Assembly (NCBI RefSeq): GCF_026151205.1
Contig: NC_087073.1
Location: forward strand, 5,043,001-5,107,000
Direction of reading: 5' to 3'
DNA from: Bolinopsis microptera
Lineage: Eukaryota; Ctenophora; Tentaculata; Lobata; Bolinopsidae
Length of the DNA stretch: 64,000 nt
Below, one piece after another: positions 52,301 through 62,920 of the stretch (positions are counted from its first letter, which is position 1; each line of letters opens with the position of its first letter). A program made the position numbers and the translations under genes. The notes under the pieces are model-generated. The model made no database searches and was not told the DNA's origin. It was given only the letters and a program-made list of their open reading frames with translations.

Positions 52301-53190
52301 ATTAGTAACGGTGTCAGACCACTCCTTACGCAGTTCATGCTTTCTTTCTACAGACTGGATGATACTGTCTGTAATCCATGGGTTAAGTTTGGGAGTTCTT
52401 TTTGTCACTTTTGGTACCTCCAGTTTGCAATGTTTGTCAAGTACCTGGTCAAAACATGCCGTGAACTCATCAAATTTTGTTGAAGGGGTGAGCTGGTTTA
52501 CCTTCACCTCAAGTTCAGTTACAAAGCTTTTTAATTTGGAACTCGAGTAATCATAATAGCGGACATGTTTCTGAGGCTCTGTATTGCGAGGGGTCTCTAC
52601 TGAAGTGAAGGTAAATATAGGGGCATGCTCACCAAGCCGTTGTTCAATAACACCCGATAATACTATATTCTCAATTTTATTTGTTAAAATGTTATCGATG
52701 CAGGAACTTTTACAGTTTTGACGAAAATGTGTTGCAATGGAGATAGTCGGGTAAAAGCCATTTCTGTACAAAGTATCCTCAAAGAGCTGGGTACTGGTAG
52801 AAATATTAAGTATGTTTGAGTTAAAGTCTCCCAACAAATTGACAGTTTTCCCATTTAGCTGCTTTACAAGTAATTCAAGGGTTTCACAAAAGCTATCAAA
52901 GCAGCCATTAGGGGGTCGGTAAATGACTCCATGAACAATTTTGCAGCCTGCGCTATCTTTGGTTTCAACAAAGAGGCTCTCAATATTTGTATTTTACTGC
53001 TACTTTTACTGCATCTACTGTTTGATACCACATTAAGACCAGATCTGCTCATACTGAACAAACCAGCTCCGTAATTGGCCAAACCACTTATCATTTTAAA
53101 AGATTCAATGAGGTCCCCACGTATTCGCCGCTCTGCCAGCGTTGTTAAATTGAGGATTTCCAGTCGACGACTGTATGGAAGAGTACCCAC
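49321..53190 (-). pseudogene. Older LINE C-terminus, split in two by a younger LINE
   Basis: The 53190-53000 piece encodes LPYSRRLEILNLTTLAERR...GDLIESFKMISG, a typical post-RT region of CR1/Jockey-like LINE proteins. The 49647-49321 piece encodes the next conserved block, FLPERVRPYWNKLPSDV with SFKIRLEAFKKE. Together they are the two halves of one LINE C-terminus, separated by about 3.35 kb that holds another LINE. Removing the insert rejoins the halves in the same frame (SSK then MKKVHSSF). The rest of the older element upstream of 53190 is missing. Confidence 0.72.
49650..52998 (-). mobile_element. LINE (CR1/Jockey-like) inserted in an older LINE, 5'-truncated
   Basis: The frame open from about 52998 to the stop at 50258 encodes the last part of an apurinic-type endonuclease (HGVIYRPPNG, NLLGDFNSN, CIDNILTN, EHAPIFTF) and a full reverse transcriptase: FGKIFEKLIYSRIYGF, QFGFRKSHSTSHAV, GIFIDLSKAFDTIDHS (motif A), GVPQGSILGPLLFLLYMND (B), FADDTNIF (C), FLGVIIDENLSWEDH (thumb). 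About the first 100 endonuclease residues are lost to 5' truncation, so it cannot move on its own. On the minus strand an A-run at 49630-49640 marks its 3' end, followed by about 600 bp of 3' UTR inside the element. Confidence 0.82.
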
Positions 53191-53230
53191 CTCGTCAATC
53201 AGATGGATGAGAAGGGAAAAGTAGAGAAGG

Positions 53231-53388
53231 GAAAGATGGGGAGAGATAGAGAAGGGGACTAAATGGATTGTGTTGGGATATAGAAAAATAGAGAAGGGAA
53301 AAGTAGAGAAGGGAAAAGTAGAGAATTGAAAGATGGGGAGAGATAGAGAAGGGGACTAAATGGATTGTGTTGGGATATAGAAAAATAG
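53231..53388 (+). repeat. 97 bp direct repeat, two copies
   Basis: GAAAGATGGGGAGAGATAG through GATATAGAAAAATAG occurs at 53231-53291 and 53328-53388, separated by AGAAGGGAAAAGTAG-type units. Confidence 0.85.
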
Positions 53389-54057
53389 GGCTGGAGGATG
53401 AGGGAATAGAGAAATCGTGCAAGAGACCATAACAATCAGGGAATGGATGAGTTCAGGTAGAAGCAAAGCATAAATGTCCGTCGGATAATAGAGATATTAT
53501 AACCTAATGATGCATGAAGGTTGGGCATGTGATTGGGAAGAGATCAGTTTGGGTAAAGACCCATTGTATGACTTAAAAGAACATGTTGCGTGAGCTGTTA
53601 TCTGACCTCGAGTATCGATTGATAATAAAATAATGAACACTCCGATGTGCGTGTACTGAAGCATACCCTTGCAAGTTCTATATGAAATCTCATAACGGGG
53701 TTCCTCCTAAATGATGACTGTACTTATCACCAGTGGCGAAAAACCTAACAGTATACCTAGGAAACCTTACTGGCTGGGGCCTAACTTTGAAAGTAAAAGA
53801 GCTAGAGAATTCCGGTCTTTGGCGAAATGTTCGCCTTGTAAAAATAACGTTTCCCCCTATAGCGCTCGATCCTCAACGTGTTATACGTGATTAAAGGGTA
53901 CAAAGCTAAAATGCGCGGCGCGCAAAACTTATGGTAAATTTTCAAAAATTAATAATCTTACAATCAACAATTGAGTGATTAATTTATAATTAATATGTAA
54001 TGTTTAAACAATTTTAATGCAATAAAAATTTTTGTACCATATTACCTGCTTACAGCT

Positions 54058-54175
54058 TGATTGACGATGTCAATCCGTCGAGATCGTTGCTCTGCGAAGC
54101 AGAGCAACGATCTACGATGCGAAGCAAGAATGCTAGTCCGCGCGGCGCGTCGAAGCGGCGAAGTCCTCCAAGCTT
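54058..54175 (+). repeat. Dispersed repeat, copy 2, with perfect hairpin
   Basis: Homologous to 15790-15885. Inside it AGATCGTTGCTCTGC (54081-54095) and GCAGAGCAACGATCT (54099-54113) are exact reverse complements around the loop GAA. Confidence 0.85.
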
Positions 54176-55489
54176 ACAGCATTTTCTTGTGCAAATATGG
54201 TAAAGTATATATTACATTTTCAAAATTAATTTGATGACATGTTATGTGCAGTGTACAGTGCGGCCCTATAAAAATTGAACTAATAATGAATAAATAATTA
54301 AATTTTAATTTTAATTTTAAAATTAGGTTGTTCTAACCAGCACCCTCGCGCGCGTGAAACAAGCGCGTCATGTAGTACAAAAGACTCATGGTTAGCTAAG
54401 CTAAAATAATTAGATCATTTCTAAAATTGCAAAAATATATTTTTTAAAAGCTTTTTTAGTTTTCAGTCCTATCCCTTTCATTTTGCCCCACGCACGGCCA
54501 TATCGTCGCTTTCGCCACGGTAGTAGCGAAATTAAATGAAATAAAGATCGCAACGTGAAACAAGAAACCCCATACCAGACTTATAAAGATTGTAAACAAA
54601 TTAAACATTACTGGGCCGCGCTCAGCCTGTCATTCCGCCGAATCTCTATTCGGGCTGAGTGAAATAAGACCTCCATCGCACTGAAAAAAGTGCGAGCGCT
54701 CATTGGAAGTTGGTGTGCGCGTGACAAGCATTCACGTGATCGTTAAGAACCTAAACATTAAAGCTGTAGCAATATTACAGGCTAAACGCCGCCCAATAAA
54801 TTAAGTTGTTTACCGTTTGCCAGAGAACAAAAAGCATTAAAATGGTGTCTCACCGAGCGGTTTTTCAAAAATCTATCAGTCTGCACTTGTTGATGATATC
54901 ACTGTGTTAGATACGGATTATGCAAATGACATGCATGCATGCCTGTACTGGATAACAGCGAGGAAGGTCTTCAAGAAACAACTAACCTTTTGTGTATGTA
55001 TGCTGCCCAGGGAGGTCTCAGAATCAATCATGGTAAAAAGAGTGAGGCTATGGTAATTGGTAAAGCAATCCCTCAACGGCCATACACGAAAGAAGCCACA
55101 GTGAACATCACTGATGAAGACACGCCAGTGCAGAAAGTTAGTGACTTCACGTACTTAGGCACAATTATTTCCAGCTCGGGACTATCGACCGTGAGCTGTC
55201 TGCTAGGATTCAGAAAGCTTCCGGAGCCTTCAACCAACTCAGTAATATATGGAAAAACCGCAATATCAAGTCTTATACAAAGATCAGGATTTATAAGGCA
55301 GCAGTTTTGACAATATTTGTATATGGTAGTGAGGTTTGGAACACAACCAAAAAGCAGATACTTGAGGAGAATACTTAGGATAAGATGGCTTGACACAGAA
55401 GTACTGGAGCGTGCAAGGAGAAATCCTGTAGAGACGTACATAGGAGCAAACCACCTGAGATGTTTTGGCCATGTCATCAGAATGCCAGA

Positions 55490-55528
55490 CACCAGGCTTT
55501 TTTTTTTTAAAAGAAAAAAAGCCTGGTG
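55490..55528. repeat. Hairpin with T/A core
   Basis: CACCAGGC at 55490-55497 and GCCTGGTG at 55521-55528 pair, and the T-run and A-run between them extend the stem. It interrupts the LINE remnant right after RMPDTR. Confidence 0.85.
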
Positions 55529-55623
55529 AAAAAAGAAATGTTTGCGGGAAGATGCTGCAGTGTTTTCAGGAAACGCTGATATAGATCTAAGAGGAGATGA
55601 CTAGTGATCGCACACACTGGAGC

Positions 55624-55912
55624 CAGTGGCGTAACGTTGCCTGTTGGCGCCCCCCTGCCGAAAAAAGCGCCCCCCTGTTGGCGCCCCCTCCCCTTTTGGT
55701 GCCCCTCCCTAAAATTGAACAAATTAGGTGATTTTAAAGAATACGCCGGTAAAATCTCTAAAAAAGTGTGTATCTAGAGCAAAACGTGCAGTTTTGCTAG
55801 TACTTTAGTTAAGTTTTCGAAATTGTCCCACATTCAAACGACGATTTGGCGCCCCCCTAAGACGGCGCCCCCCTGCACAGCGGGGTCAGCAGGGCCTTTC
55901 GTTACGCCACTG
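55624..55912. mobile_element. hAT-type MITE, 289 bp
   Basis: Inverted ends CAGTGGCGTAACG and CGTTACGCCACTG, flanked by the perfect 8 bp duplication ACTGGAGC (55616-55623 and 55913-55920). CAGTGGCGTA ends are common in hAT elements. The interior contains GGCGCCCCCCT repeats and no ORF. Confidence 0.93.
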
Positions 55913-56036
55913 ACTGGAGCCTGGAGGTAGATGATACAACACAAACGGGAATTTGTTGGTGCAGGCCACTCGAATGATTGATGAGACCTAATCAAGTACA
56001 AGTAAGTAGTACCGTCTGCCATTTCCAAGGTCACTG

Positions 56037-56622
56037 ATGATGGCACAAGACACGATTAAGCCTAAGGCACTGAAAGTTTGAGGTACTGAAAGTATGAGGT
56101 ACTTATGAACGGAAAATCATCAGAATATAGAAAGAGATTTTGAATGATCTTTGAAAAGACTCTTCTCTGCCTCTCCCTGACCGAAATTTCGTGGTTTTGA
56201 CTGAATTTTTGACCAGTGACCAATCAGTGACGTCGGTGAGAGTGACACAAGTCACCATCAAGGTACTGGAAGCTGTATATCCGTAGAAAACTTTTAGGCA
56301 ATGAAAATTTTGAATATGTCCTACCGGTAGGACATATTCGAATTTCAGCTTTCTGCAACCCAAATTTAGCTGTTTTGACTGAATTTTTCTTGAATGACCA
56401 TCAATCAAGATCACTGATTATGGCACAAGACACGATTGAGGTACTGAAAGTTCTATTCCCAAAGAAAGCTTTGATAAACGGAAAATCATCAGAATATAAA
56501 AAGAGATTTTGGAAGATTTTTGAAGAGACTCTTTTCTGTCATCTCCTTGACCTAAATTTCGTGGTTTTGACTGAATTTTTGACCAGTGACCAATCAGTGA
56601 GGACGGTGAGAGTGACATAAGT
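56037..56622 (+). repeat. Direct repeat of about 220 bp, two copies
   Basis: ATGGCACAAGACACGATT, GGAAAATCATCAGAATATA, TTTCGTGGTTTTGACTGAAT and GACCAGTGACCAATCAGTGA occur in the same order at 56037-56262 and 56418-56622. A partial third copy with TTTTGACTGAATTTTTCTTG lies between them. Confidence 0.85.
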
Positions 56623-57649
56623 CTTCTTTTGATTGGTCGGCGTCGACTGTAAGCCTTCCTTGCGGTGGCTTTCACAACGCGTCCCCATTCTCCAACTCCT
56701 GCTGCTAGAGAGAGACACTTCCAAGTTATATACCATAATTATATTATACATAGATATCGACAACAGACTCCGAGAGTCTTGAAGTTCTGTTACCACCGCC
56801 CCTGGTGCAACCCTTACGGGTTAACGATGAGGAGACAGGGACTTCCAGGGACGGTCATGGCCTGCTACGTGCAACTCGTAGGAGTATGCAATGTTCCTGT
56901 AACGTCACTGTAGACCACTCCTCTGTCGTTGTTTTGAGTGTCCGATCCAAAAACCAAATCCTAGGGTACACGAGACATGGAAGCCTGTGAGCGTGTTAGA
57001 GTCTGTTAAATGTTAGTCGTTAGAGTCCAAGGGTTACACGAGACGTCGTAGCCTGTGAGCGTGTTATTTCCATGCTTTCACAGAATTAAAATATTACCAC
57101 ACGACAGGGCGACAGTTTTCCAAAACTGGTTACATTCTTCCCTCAAGGCGCAGCTCCTACACCTGGTAAATTCCACTCTAATAGCACAACCTCTCAAACA
57201 GACTCACCGAAGTAATCTTCAGCCATCAAATGCGAAGGGACTATAGCACCGCTGTCAAACCTGATCATGTTACAAGGCATGACTTTTCTGCCACTACTTC
57301 ATCATTATAGATACACAGATTAGTGATTACTTAGGGTGTAGATAAAACGATATGAGTGTAGCACACACTGGCTTATCAATGAATGATTGATTCATCCTAT
57401 CAGCGTTATCTTGATTCGAATTAAGATTGCTATATGAAAAATTTTCCGATATTTTACGTAACGCGCGAACGCCATTTGAGCACAGTATGTAATAATGATC
57501 TCGCTGCCAATCCTTTAAATACGTTTTGCGCGCTGCGCTACTCTGGTAGCGCGCATGCATGGCGGGTAATTTTATTATCTATTGTTTCAACTTGTTATTC
57601 AGTTTTATTCATTTAAACGATGTTAATCATTTGAAACGACTTTACTAGA
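56623..57649. other. Non-coding region with a stray satellite fragment
   Basis: At 56916-57065 the sequence repeats the satellite found at 62.9-64 kb (CGTTGTTTTGAGTGTCCGAT, CACGAGACATGGAAGCCTG). No gene seen in the rest. Confidence 0.65.
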
Positions 57650-57818
57650 ATTTGTCAACGAAGAAGAACTCTAAATTGTTACCACAGCAACCACTCAATG
57701 TTGCCATAGAAACTACACACTCTTAACATAGCAACCACACACGGTTACCGTAGCAACTCCAATTCACTACCTAGCAACTAAACACTGCTACCATAGTAAC
57801 TACATACTGATACTATAG

Positions 57819-60800
57819 GGTCAAGTTCGGAGACAACCTGTACATAAAATCAGTCACTAATTACACTCATTTCACTGCCATAAACGGTAAAATTAATTAT
57901 AATTCCTCTGACAGTCCAAGGGGTACAGGCTCTTCAGATATTATGCTCCTAACCTTTCTATAATGATATCTGGGTTCAAAATTTAAATAACTCAACCTTG
58001 GTGGAGACAGTGGCCACCTGAAAATTACAAAAATAAAGGAGCTGTAAATCACTTATGAAAAAAATATTTACTCCAAATTTCACAATTTAAAGTTACGTAA
58101 GACAGGTGGGTACTCAAAAAGTGCCGGTTGAGCAGGTTTGTCTGCTCAACACAGGTGGAGCAGCTCACTGACTACATGAGCTAATATAGGTGACTAGAAC
58201 TAACCCTCTCATGCTTTTTCATTGCTCCAAAGTCCTAATATTTAATATTATGGGTTATACCAATCATATTTCATAGAATAGGATCCTCAGAATCGGCTCA
58301 ACCGAGGTGGAGACTGCATAACATGCAGTTCAAAATCTGTTATTCTGTAGTTTAGGAGCTGTAGAGTGACTGTGGCAGTCCATTTGCAATACCAATGATT
58401 CTAAATCATCTACCAACTCATATTACAAGGCATCCTTGCTGAAAAGTACACTCAACATAGGTGGAGACTCAAATTTGGCAAATTTTGGCGTAAATTTGAC
58501 CTCAGAAGTCATGGTTCTCCACCGCGGTTGAGTGGTTGATGGCTAGTTTGATGAGTTGTATACATGCTAAAGGGTCACCCAATGTTATTTCTTCCAGAAA
58601 TCAACTACCAAAGCTCAACTTAAGATTATGGATCATCAAGGAGACAGCAAAAAGACTTGGGAAGTTATCAATGAATTAAGAGGAAAATGCAAAAAAACCA
58701 TAAAGCCTCAATTCTGTGTCGACGGAGTACGCATCACAGAACGTAGACTCATAGCCAACAAATTTAATGAGTACTTTGCCTCAATAGCGTCGAAATTGAA
58801 TGAACAAGTTGATGGGGAAATGAAAATTGAGCCACTTCCTTCATTTGTTGAATTTTTACCAAAAACTAACCCAAATTCGATGTACTTAACAGACTGCACT
58901 GAGAGTGAAATATCTCATATCATTTCTGAGCTACAAAATGGCAAAGCTAGTGATTTCCCCATCAGTGTTATTAAAAAGGCCTCACACATTCTCAGCCCAG
59001 TGCTTTCCATACAATACAACAACCTTATGTCAACAGGATGCTTTCCCGCCATCCTTAAGATAGGTAAAATTAGCCCCATCTACAAAAAAGATAACGAAGA
59101 ACACTTACAAAATTATCGTCCAATTTCCACTCTCCCAATTTTCGGTAAAATTTTTGAAAAGGTTATCTACTCACGGCTTTATGGTTTTCTCTCGAGTCAA
59201 GGAATACTGCACGATAGCCAGTTTGGGTTCCGAAAGGGTCATTCAACATCACATGCACTCAACTACTCTATTCACCACATTCAGCAGTCACTCAAAGCCG
59301 GTAATCATGTTTTAGGAATCTTTATCGACCTAAGTAAAGCATTTGATACAATAGATCACTCAATACTTCTCAAAAAATTAAACACATACGGGATCAGAGG
59401 ACGGGCACACAAACTCCTGGAAAGTTATCTTTCCGACCGTAAACAATATGTTGGTGTGCTCAATGAAATATCTGATACTCTACCTGTGCTTTTTGGAGTG
59501 CCACAAGGGAGCTGCTTAGGGCCCCTTCTGTTCTTAATTTACATAAACGATCTTACAAACTCTGAAAAGAACTCTAAATTTGTTCTATTTGCTGATGACA
59601 CAAATATCTTCGTCGCTGCAAAAAGTAAAAACCTAGCATACAAAAAAGCCAATGAAGTCCTAAATTCCGTACACCGCTACATGCTTGCCAATAAACTTCA
59701 CATAAACACTGGCAAGAGCTGTTACCTTGAATTCTCAAACTCTCGATCCAACAAAGATGAAGATACACCCTCTGATCAAGAAATCAATATCAATGGCATA
59801 CCCTTGGAGAGAGTACATGAAACTAAATTCTTAGGTGTAACAATCGATGAAGACCTAAACTGGAACGCACATAGAAGGAAATTAGCAAAAAAACTAGCCA
59901 GCTGCTGTGGCATGCTAAATAGAATTAAAGATAACATTCCCACATCAATCCATAAAGATCTATATCACACTCTGTTTGAAAGCTATCTTGCATATGGTAT
60001 AACTGTCTGGGGAGGGGCATCTAACAAAAAACTTGAACCTCTGTTCAAAGCACAGAAAATGTGTGCCCGCATAATGTTTGGAGATAAAGAAGCATACTTG
60101 GATAAATTTAAAACTAGTGCACGATGCAGACCCTACGGGGAGCAAATCCTGGGCAAGGAATTCTACAGAAAGGAGCATACAAAACCCCTCTTCAACACTC
60201 ATGAAATCATGAATGTGCATAATCTGTACTTCTACCATTGTATTAATGACATCTTCAAGGTCTTGAAATATAGAACCCCTATATCACTATACTCCCTCTT
60301 TGAAACATCTGGCAGACTTGGCAAAGAGACCCTCATTCTCACACCTAAACCATCAGACAGCTACATATACAGAGCAGGGACAATATGGAATACAGTACGA
60401 CAAAATCTCATGCTAACTACATTCACCTGTTATAAGCCCAATCACCTCAAATCATCCATAAGAATCACCATCACTCACACTCAAAAGGAAGGAGAACCAA
60501 ATGACTGGAACTTAGCTTTAAACAGCGTTCGACAAAATTCAAAAACTTTAAAATTGACCTTGCCTAGATTACTTAAGCTTGAAAAAGCGGTAATATCTTA
60601 GCAAAATATAACTTGCAGCAGCCCCATACCTTGTCATGAACATAATATCGAAACTACCTCTGTGATCACATCTTTCTCTGGGTGCAAAATGAATATATAT
60701 ATAGGTTTATTAGTTTTATAGAAATTTAAAAGTTCTATAGAAATTTATTATATAAGGATTATAAACATTTTGTTTGTGTGTTTTGTGTTATGCATTTTTA

Positions 60801-61956
60801 TACCTATTTTAGAAGAGATTTTTATAGAATGTTACAAGTGCAGTAGGGTCAGTTTCAGACGAATTAAGCATAAATGACATCATTGCCATGTCTGAAGTGG
60901 TTTGTAAATGGGCCATTGTTAGCCCCAAGCGTTTTGGTCCCTCATTCCTGCCACTCAGCATTGCCTACTGTAAAGTAGAAATTTTTCTAAGATAATAGAG
61001 AAACTGACCTTGTCTCACTAAATTCAACCACTTACCATAATTAAAATACTAACAACCAAATAAAGTTTTTTAAATAATTATATACAATCACCAAAAATAT
61101 TTCCTCAAGTTTACTTCTAGCTAACTAATTCGTGGTTTAAGCTCTTATTTTATTTATGATTAAAGGAATGTAAAATAAAACTTTTCGTTTCATTGAAAAC
61201 TTTTCGTTTCATTGAACTCAACCCGGTGGGGCCAGTTTTAATGCATTTTTTAATGTTTTAATGTTTTAATGTTTAATCAACAATTTCTCCACCTTGTTGA
61301 GCACTTTTTCACAACTTTGATAGTTTTTTCATTTGCTAGAACACTTTGCTTTAAGACAGATGGGATAACAGTTTTATGATCCCCTACAGTAGCAGTTAAC
61401 AGAGCAGATTAGAATTAGTGATAAAACCAATGAATTTAGGCATGTTTGACAGGCTTTTTACTGTTTCTTAATGAAAGATCTCCACCCTGTTGAGCGTCAA
61501 TGGAAAAAACAAAATTTAACAGGAAGTAGAAAAGGCCGAGACGCAACTTTCTAGCTAACCTAGAACTCTCTAAACCTTTCTCCACCCCCGGTTGAGCAGC
61601 TTTGAAAAGTGCATTTGATTTCTCCACCTCGGTTGAGCACTTAAATAAAATATTGATAAAACCATCAGATTGCAAATTTGATGTAGTTTGTGTTACCAAT
61701 AACCTTTTCCACCTTAATCAAAAGTTTCTTCAACCAGAGCCAGTCTCCACCTTAAATCTCCACCTTTTAAGGGTTTGTTTAATACCACCTTTATCTGCTC
61801 AACCGTTCAACCTTTTAAATTTTTTTTTTACTCAGAGAAAGTCCTGAAAAATGTCTTGTCAGCCATATAATCAGGGAGTTTCATTCTGTGTTGAGCTGGC
61901 TCCACCACACACTTCTAAAAAAGTAAAAAATGTACAGGTTGTCTCCGAACTTGACC
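57819..61956. mobile_element. 4.1 kb TIR element containing a LINE-type RT ORF
   Basis: Perfect 27 bp inverted ends: left starts GGTCAAGTTCGGAGACAACC (57819-57845), right is its reverse complement (61930-61956). A 4 bp duplication ATAG flanks it (57815-57818, 61957-61960), and removing the element restores the minisatellite unit. Both subterminal zones carry many copies of CTCAACCG-GGTGGAG-like motifs in both orientations (about 57.99-58.54 kb and 61.28-61.91 kb). No transposase was recognised. The only ORF is a reverse transcriptase. TIR plus short duplication points to a cut-and-paste transposon of unassigned superfamily. Confidence 0.85.
58628..60601 (+). CDS. LINE (CR1/Jockey-like) reverse transcriptase, no endonuclease
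   Basis: 657 residues, fully open. KKTWEVINELRGK near the start, then RPISTLPIFGKIFEKVIYSR, QFGFRKGHSTSHALNYS, GIFIDLSKAFDTIDHS (motif A), GVPQGSCLGPLLFLIYIND (B), LFADDTNIF (C) and FLGVTIDEDLNWNAH. It is a relative of the LINE at 50-53 kb but clearly diverged. No endonuclease domain precedes it. TTATTTCTTCCAG, an acceptor-like site, lies just upstream at about 58600. It is either a 5'-truncated LINE that landed in the TIR element or a cargo gene of that element. The lack of stops over 1.97 kb argues for youth or constraint. Confidence 0.85.
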   Translation: MDHQGDSKKTWEVINELRGKCKKTIKPQFCVDGVRITERRLIANKFNEYFASIASKLNEQVDGEMKIEPLPSFVEFLPKTNPNSMYLTDCTESEISHIISELQNGKASDFPISVIKKASHILSPVLSIQYNNLMSTGCFPAILKIGKISPIYKKDNEEHLQNYRPISTLPIFGKIFEKVIYSRLYGFLSSQGILHDSQFGFRKGHSTSHALNYSIHHIQQSLKAGNHVLGIFIDLSKAFDTIDHSILLKKLNTYGIRGRAHKLLESYLSDRKQYVGVLNEISDTLPVLFGVPQGSCLGPLLFLIYINDLTNSEKNSKFVLFADDTNIFVAAKSKNLAYKKANEVLNSVHRYMLANKLHINTGKSCYLEFSNSRSNKDEDTPSDQEININGIPLERVHETKFLGVTIDEDLNWNAHRRKLAKKLASCCGMLNRIKDNIPTSIHKDLYHTLFESYLAYGITVWGGASNKKLEPLFKAQKMCARIMFGDKEAYLDKFKTSARCRPYGEQILGKEFYRKEHTKPLFNTHEIMNVHNLYFYHCINDIFKVLKYRTPISLYSLFETSGRLGKETLILTPKPSDSYIYRAGTIWNTVRQNLMLTTFTCYKPNHLKSSIRITITHTQKEGEPNDWNLALNSVRQNSKTLKLTLPRLLKLEKAVIS

Positions 61957-62150
61957 ATAGCAACTACACACTGTTACCATAACAACTACACACTGATACC
62001 ATAGCAACTACACACTGTTACCATAGTAACTATACACTGCTACCATGGCTACTACACACTGTTACCATAGCAACTCGCCATAGCAACTACACACTGTTAC
62101 CATAGCAACTACACACTGTTACCATAGTAACCACACACCGTTACCAGGAA

Positions 62151-62920
62151 CGAGAGCGAGGGTCGACAAGGGGCTATTGCGATGCAATCTGGACAAGAGT
62201 CCAGGCTGGCTCCCTTAGTTCCAACCTCTCGGTACTGGAAACGATATATTTTCTAATCCTGATCACCCATCTCTCCAAGATACAGTCATACAATAAAATT
62301 ACAATCTCATCGTACTCACATCTCTTGAGTTAAGCGCAAAGCGTCACTATAGGACCTTCGCGATGCGAACCAGACACATAGTCTGGACTGGTACCTCAGA
62401 CGCTAACGTGAAACTTACAGAGTATATAACAACTTACTCGGGCGTAAGGAGTCAATACGGAGCTATTGCGATGCAATCCAGGCAAGTGTCTGGACTGGCT
62501 CCTAAAACTCCGAACGCTCGGGCGAGCGGCATGGCAACTCTGATTTTCTACAAATAATTATCCTACCAAACATACAGTACGCAAAACGAACGCAGATTTC
62601 AATTCTGATATAGCGAAATAGCCGAAGTGCGCGGAGGCCGGGGGAGAGGGGCTAGCTCCGGCGCGCGCGCCGGGATAGCACCCCAACACGGCAACGCGCA
62701 GCAGAGTAGTGGGGTCGGCCACACTACTGAATACACGAGAAGCCAACCCGGGATTTATTACCCGAACGGCTATATTGTCATGCGCAGTTGAAACCTGGGG
62801 GCTCGCCGACCAGGTTCACCGGGTGGAAACTGAAGGCATATATGACCCCCATATCTGAAAGCAGGTTGGGGGCACTACGGAAAGCTTAGAAAGCTCCCGT
62901 CTCCTACTAACTACTAACTA
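62151..62920. repeat. Diverged repeats with GCGATGCAA/TCTGGACTGG units
   Basis: Three related segments (about 62165-62230, 62345-62405 and 62455-62520) share CTATTGCGATGCAATC and a TCTGGACTGGCTCC-like block, followed by GC-rich sequence (62630-62700). No gene is supported here. Confidence 0.6.

Larger units (their letters stand above)
53191..54887. other. Repeat-rich region without a gene
   Basis: Holds a two-copy 97 bp purine-rich tandem repeat (53231 and 53328), a dispersed repeat with hairpin (54058-54175) and AT-rich filler. No coding sequence seen. Confidence 0.6.
54888..55925 (+). pseudogene. Frame-broken LINE remnant (RTE/CR1-like reverse transcriptase C-terminus)
   Basis: Recognisable in changing frames: TDYANDM in place of the catalytic YADD, LDNSEEGLQETTNLL, GLRINHGKKSEAM, VSDFTYLGTIISSSG, then RIQKASGAFNQLSNIWKNRNI, VYGSEVWN and HLRCFGHVIRMPD. 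These are the palm end, thumb and the GHV-RM motif near the C-terminus of many LINE proteins. At least two frameshifts and an altered active site show it is dead. A hAT MITE has inserted in its tail. Confidence 0.72.
57650..62150. repeat. 22 bp minisatellite split by a transposon
   Basis: Units of the type GTTACCATAGCAACTACACA run from about 57680 to 57818 (degenerate) and from 61957 to about 62150 (well kept). The element at 57819-61956 separates the two blocks. Confidence 0.85.
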
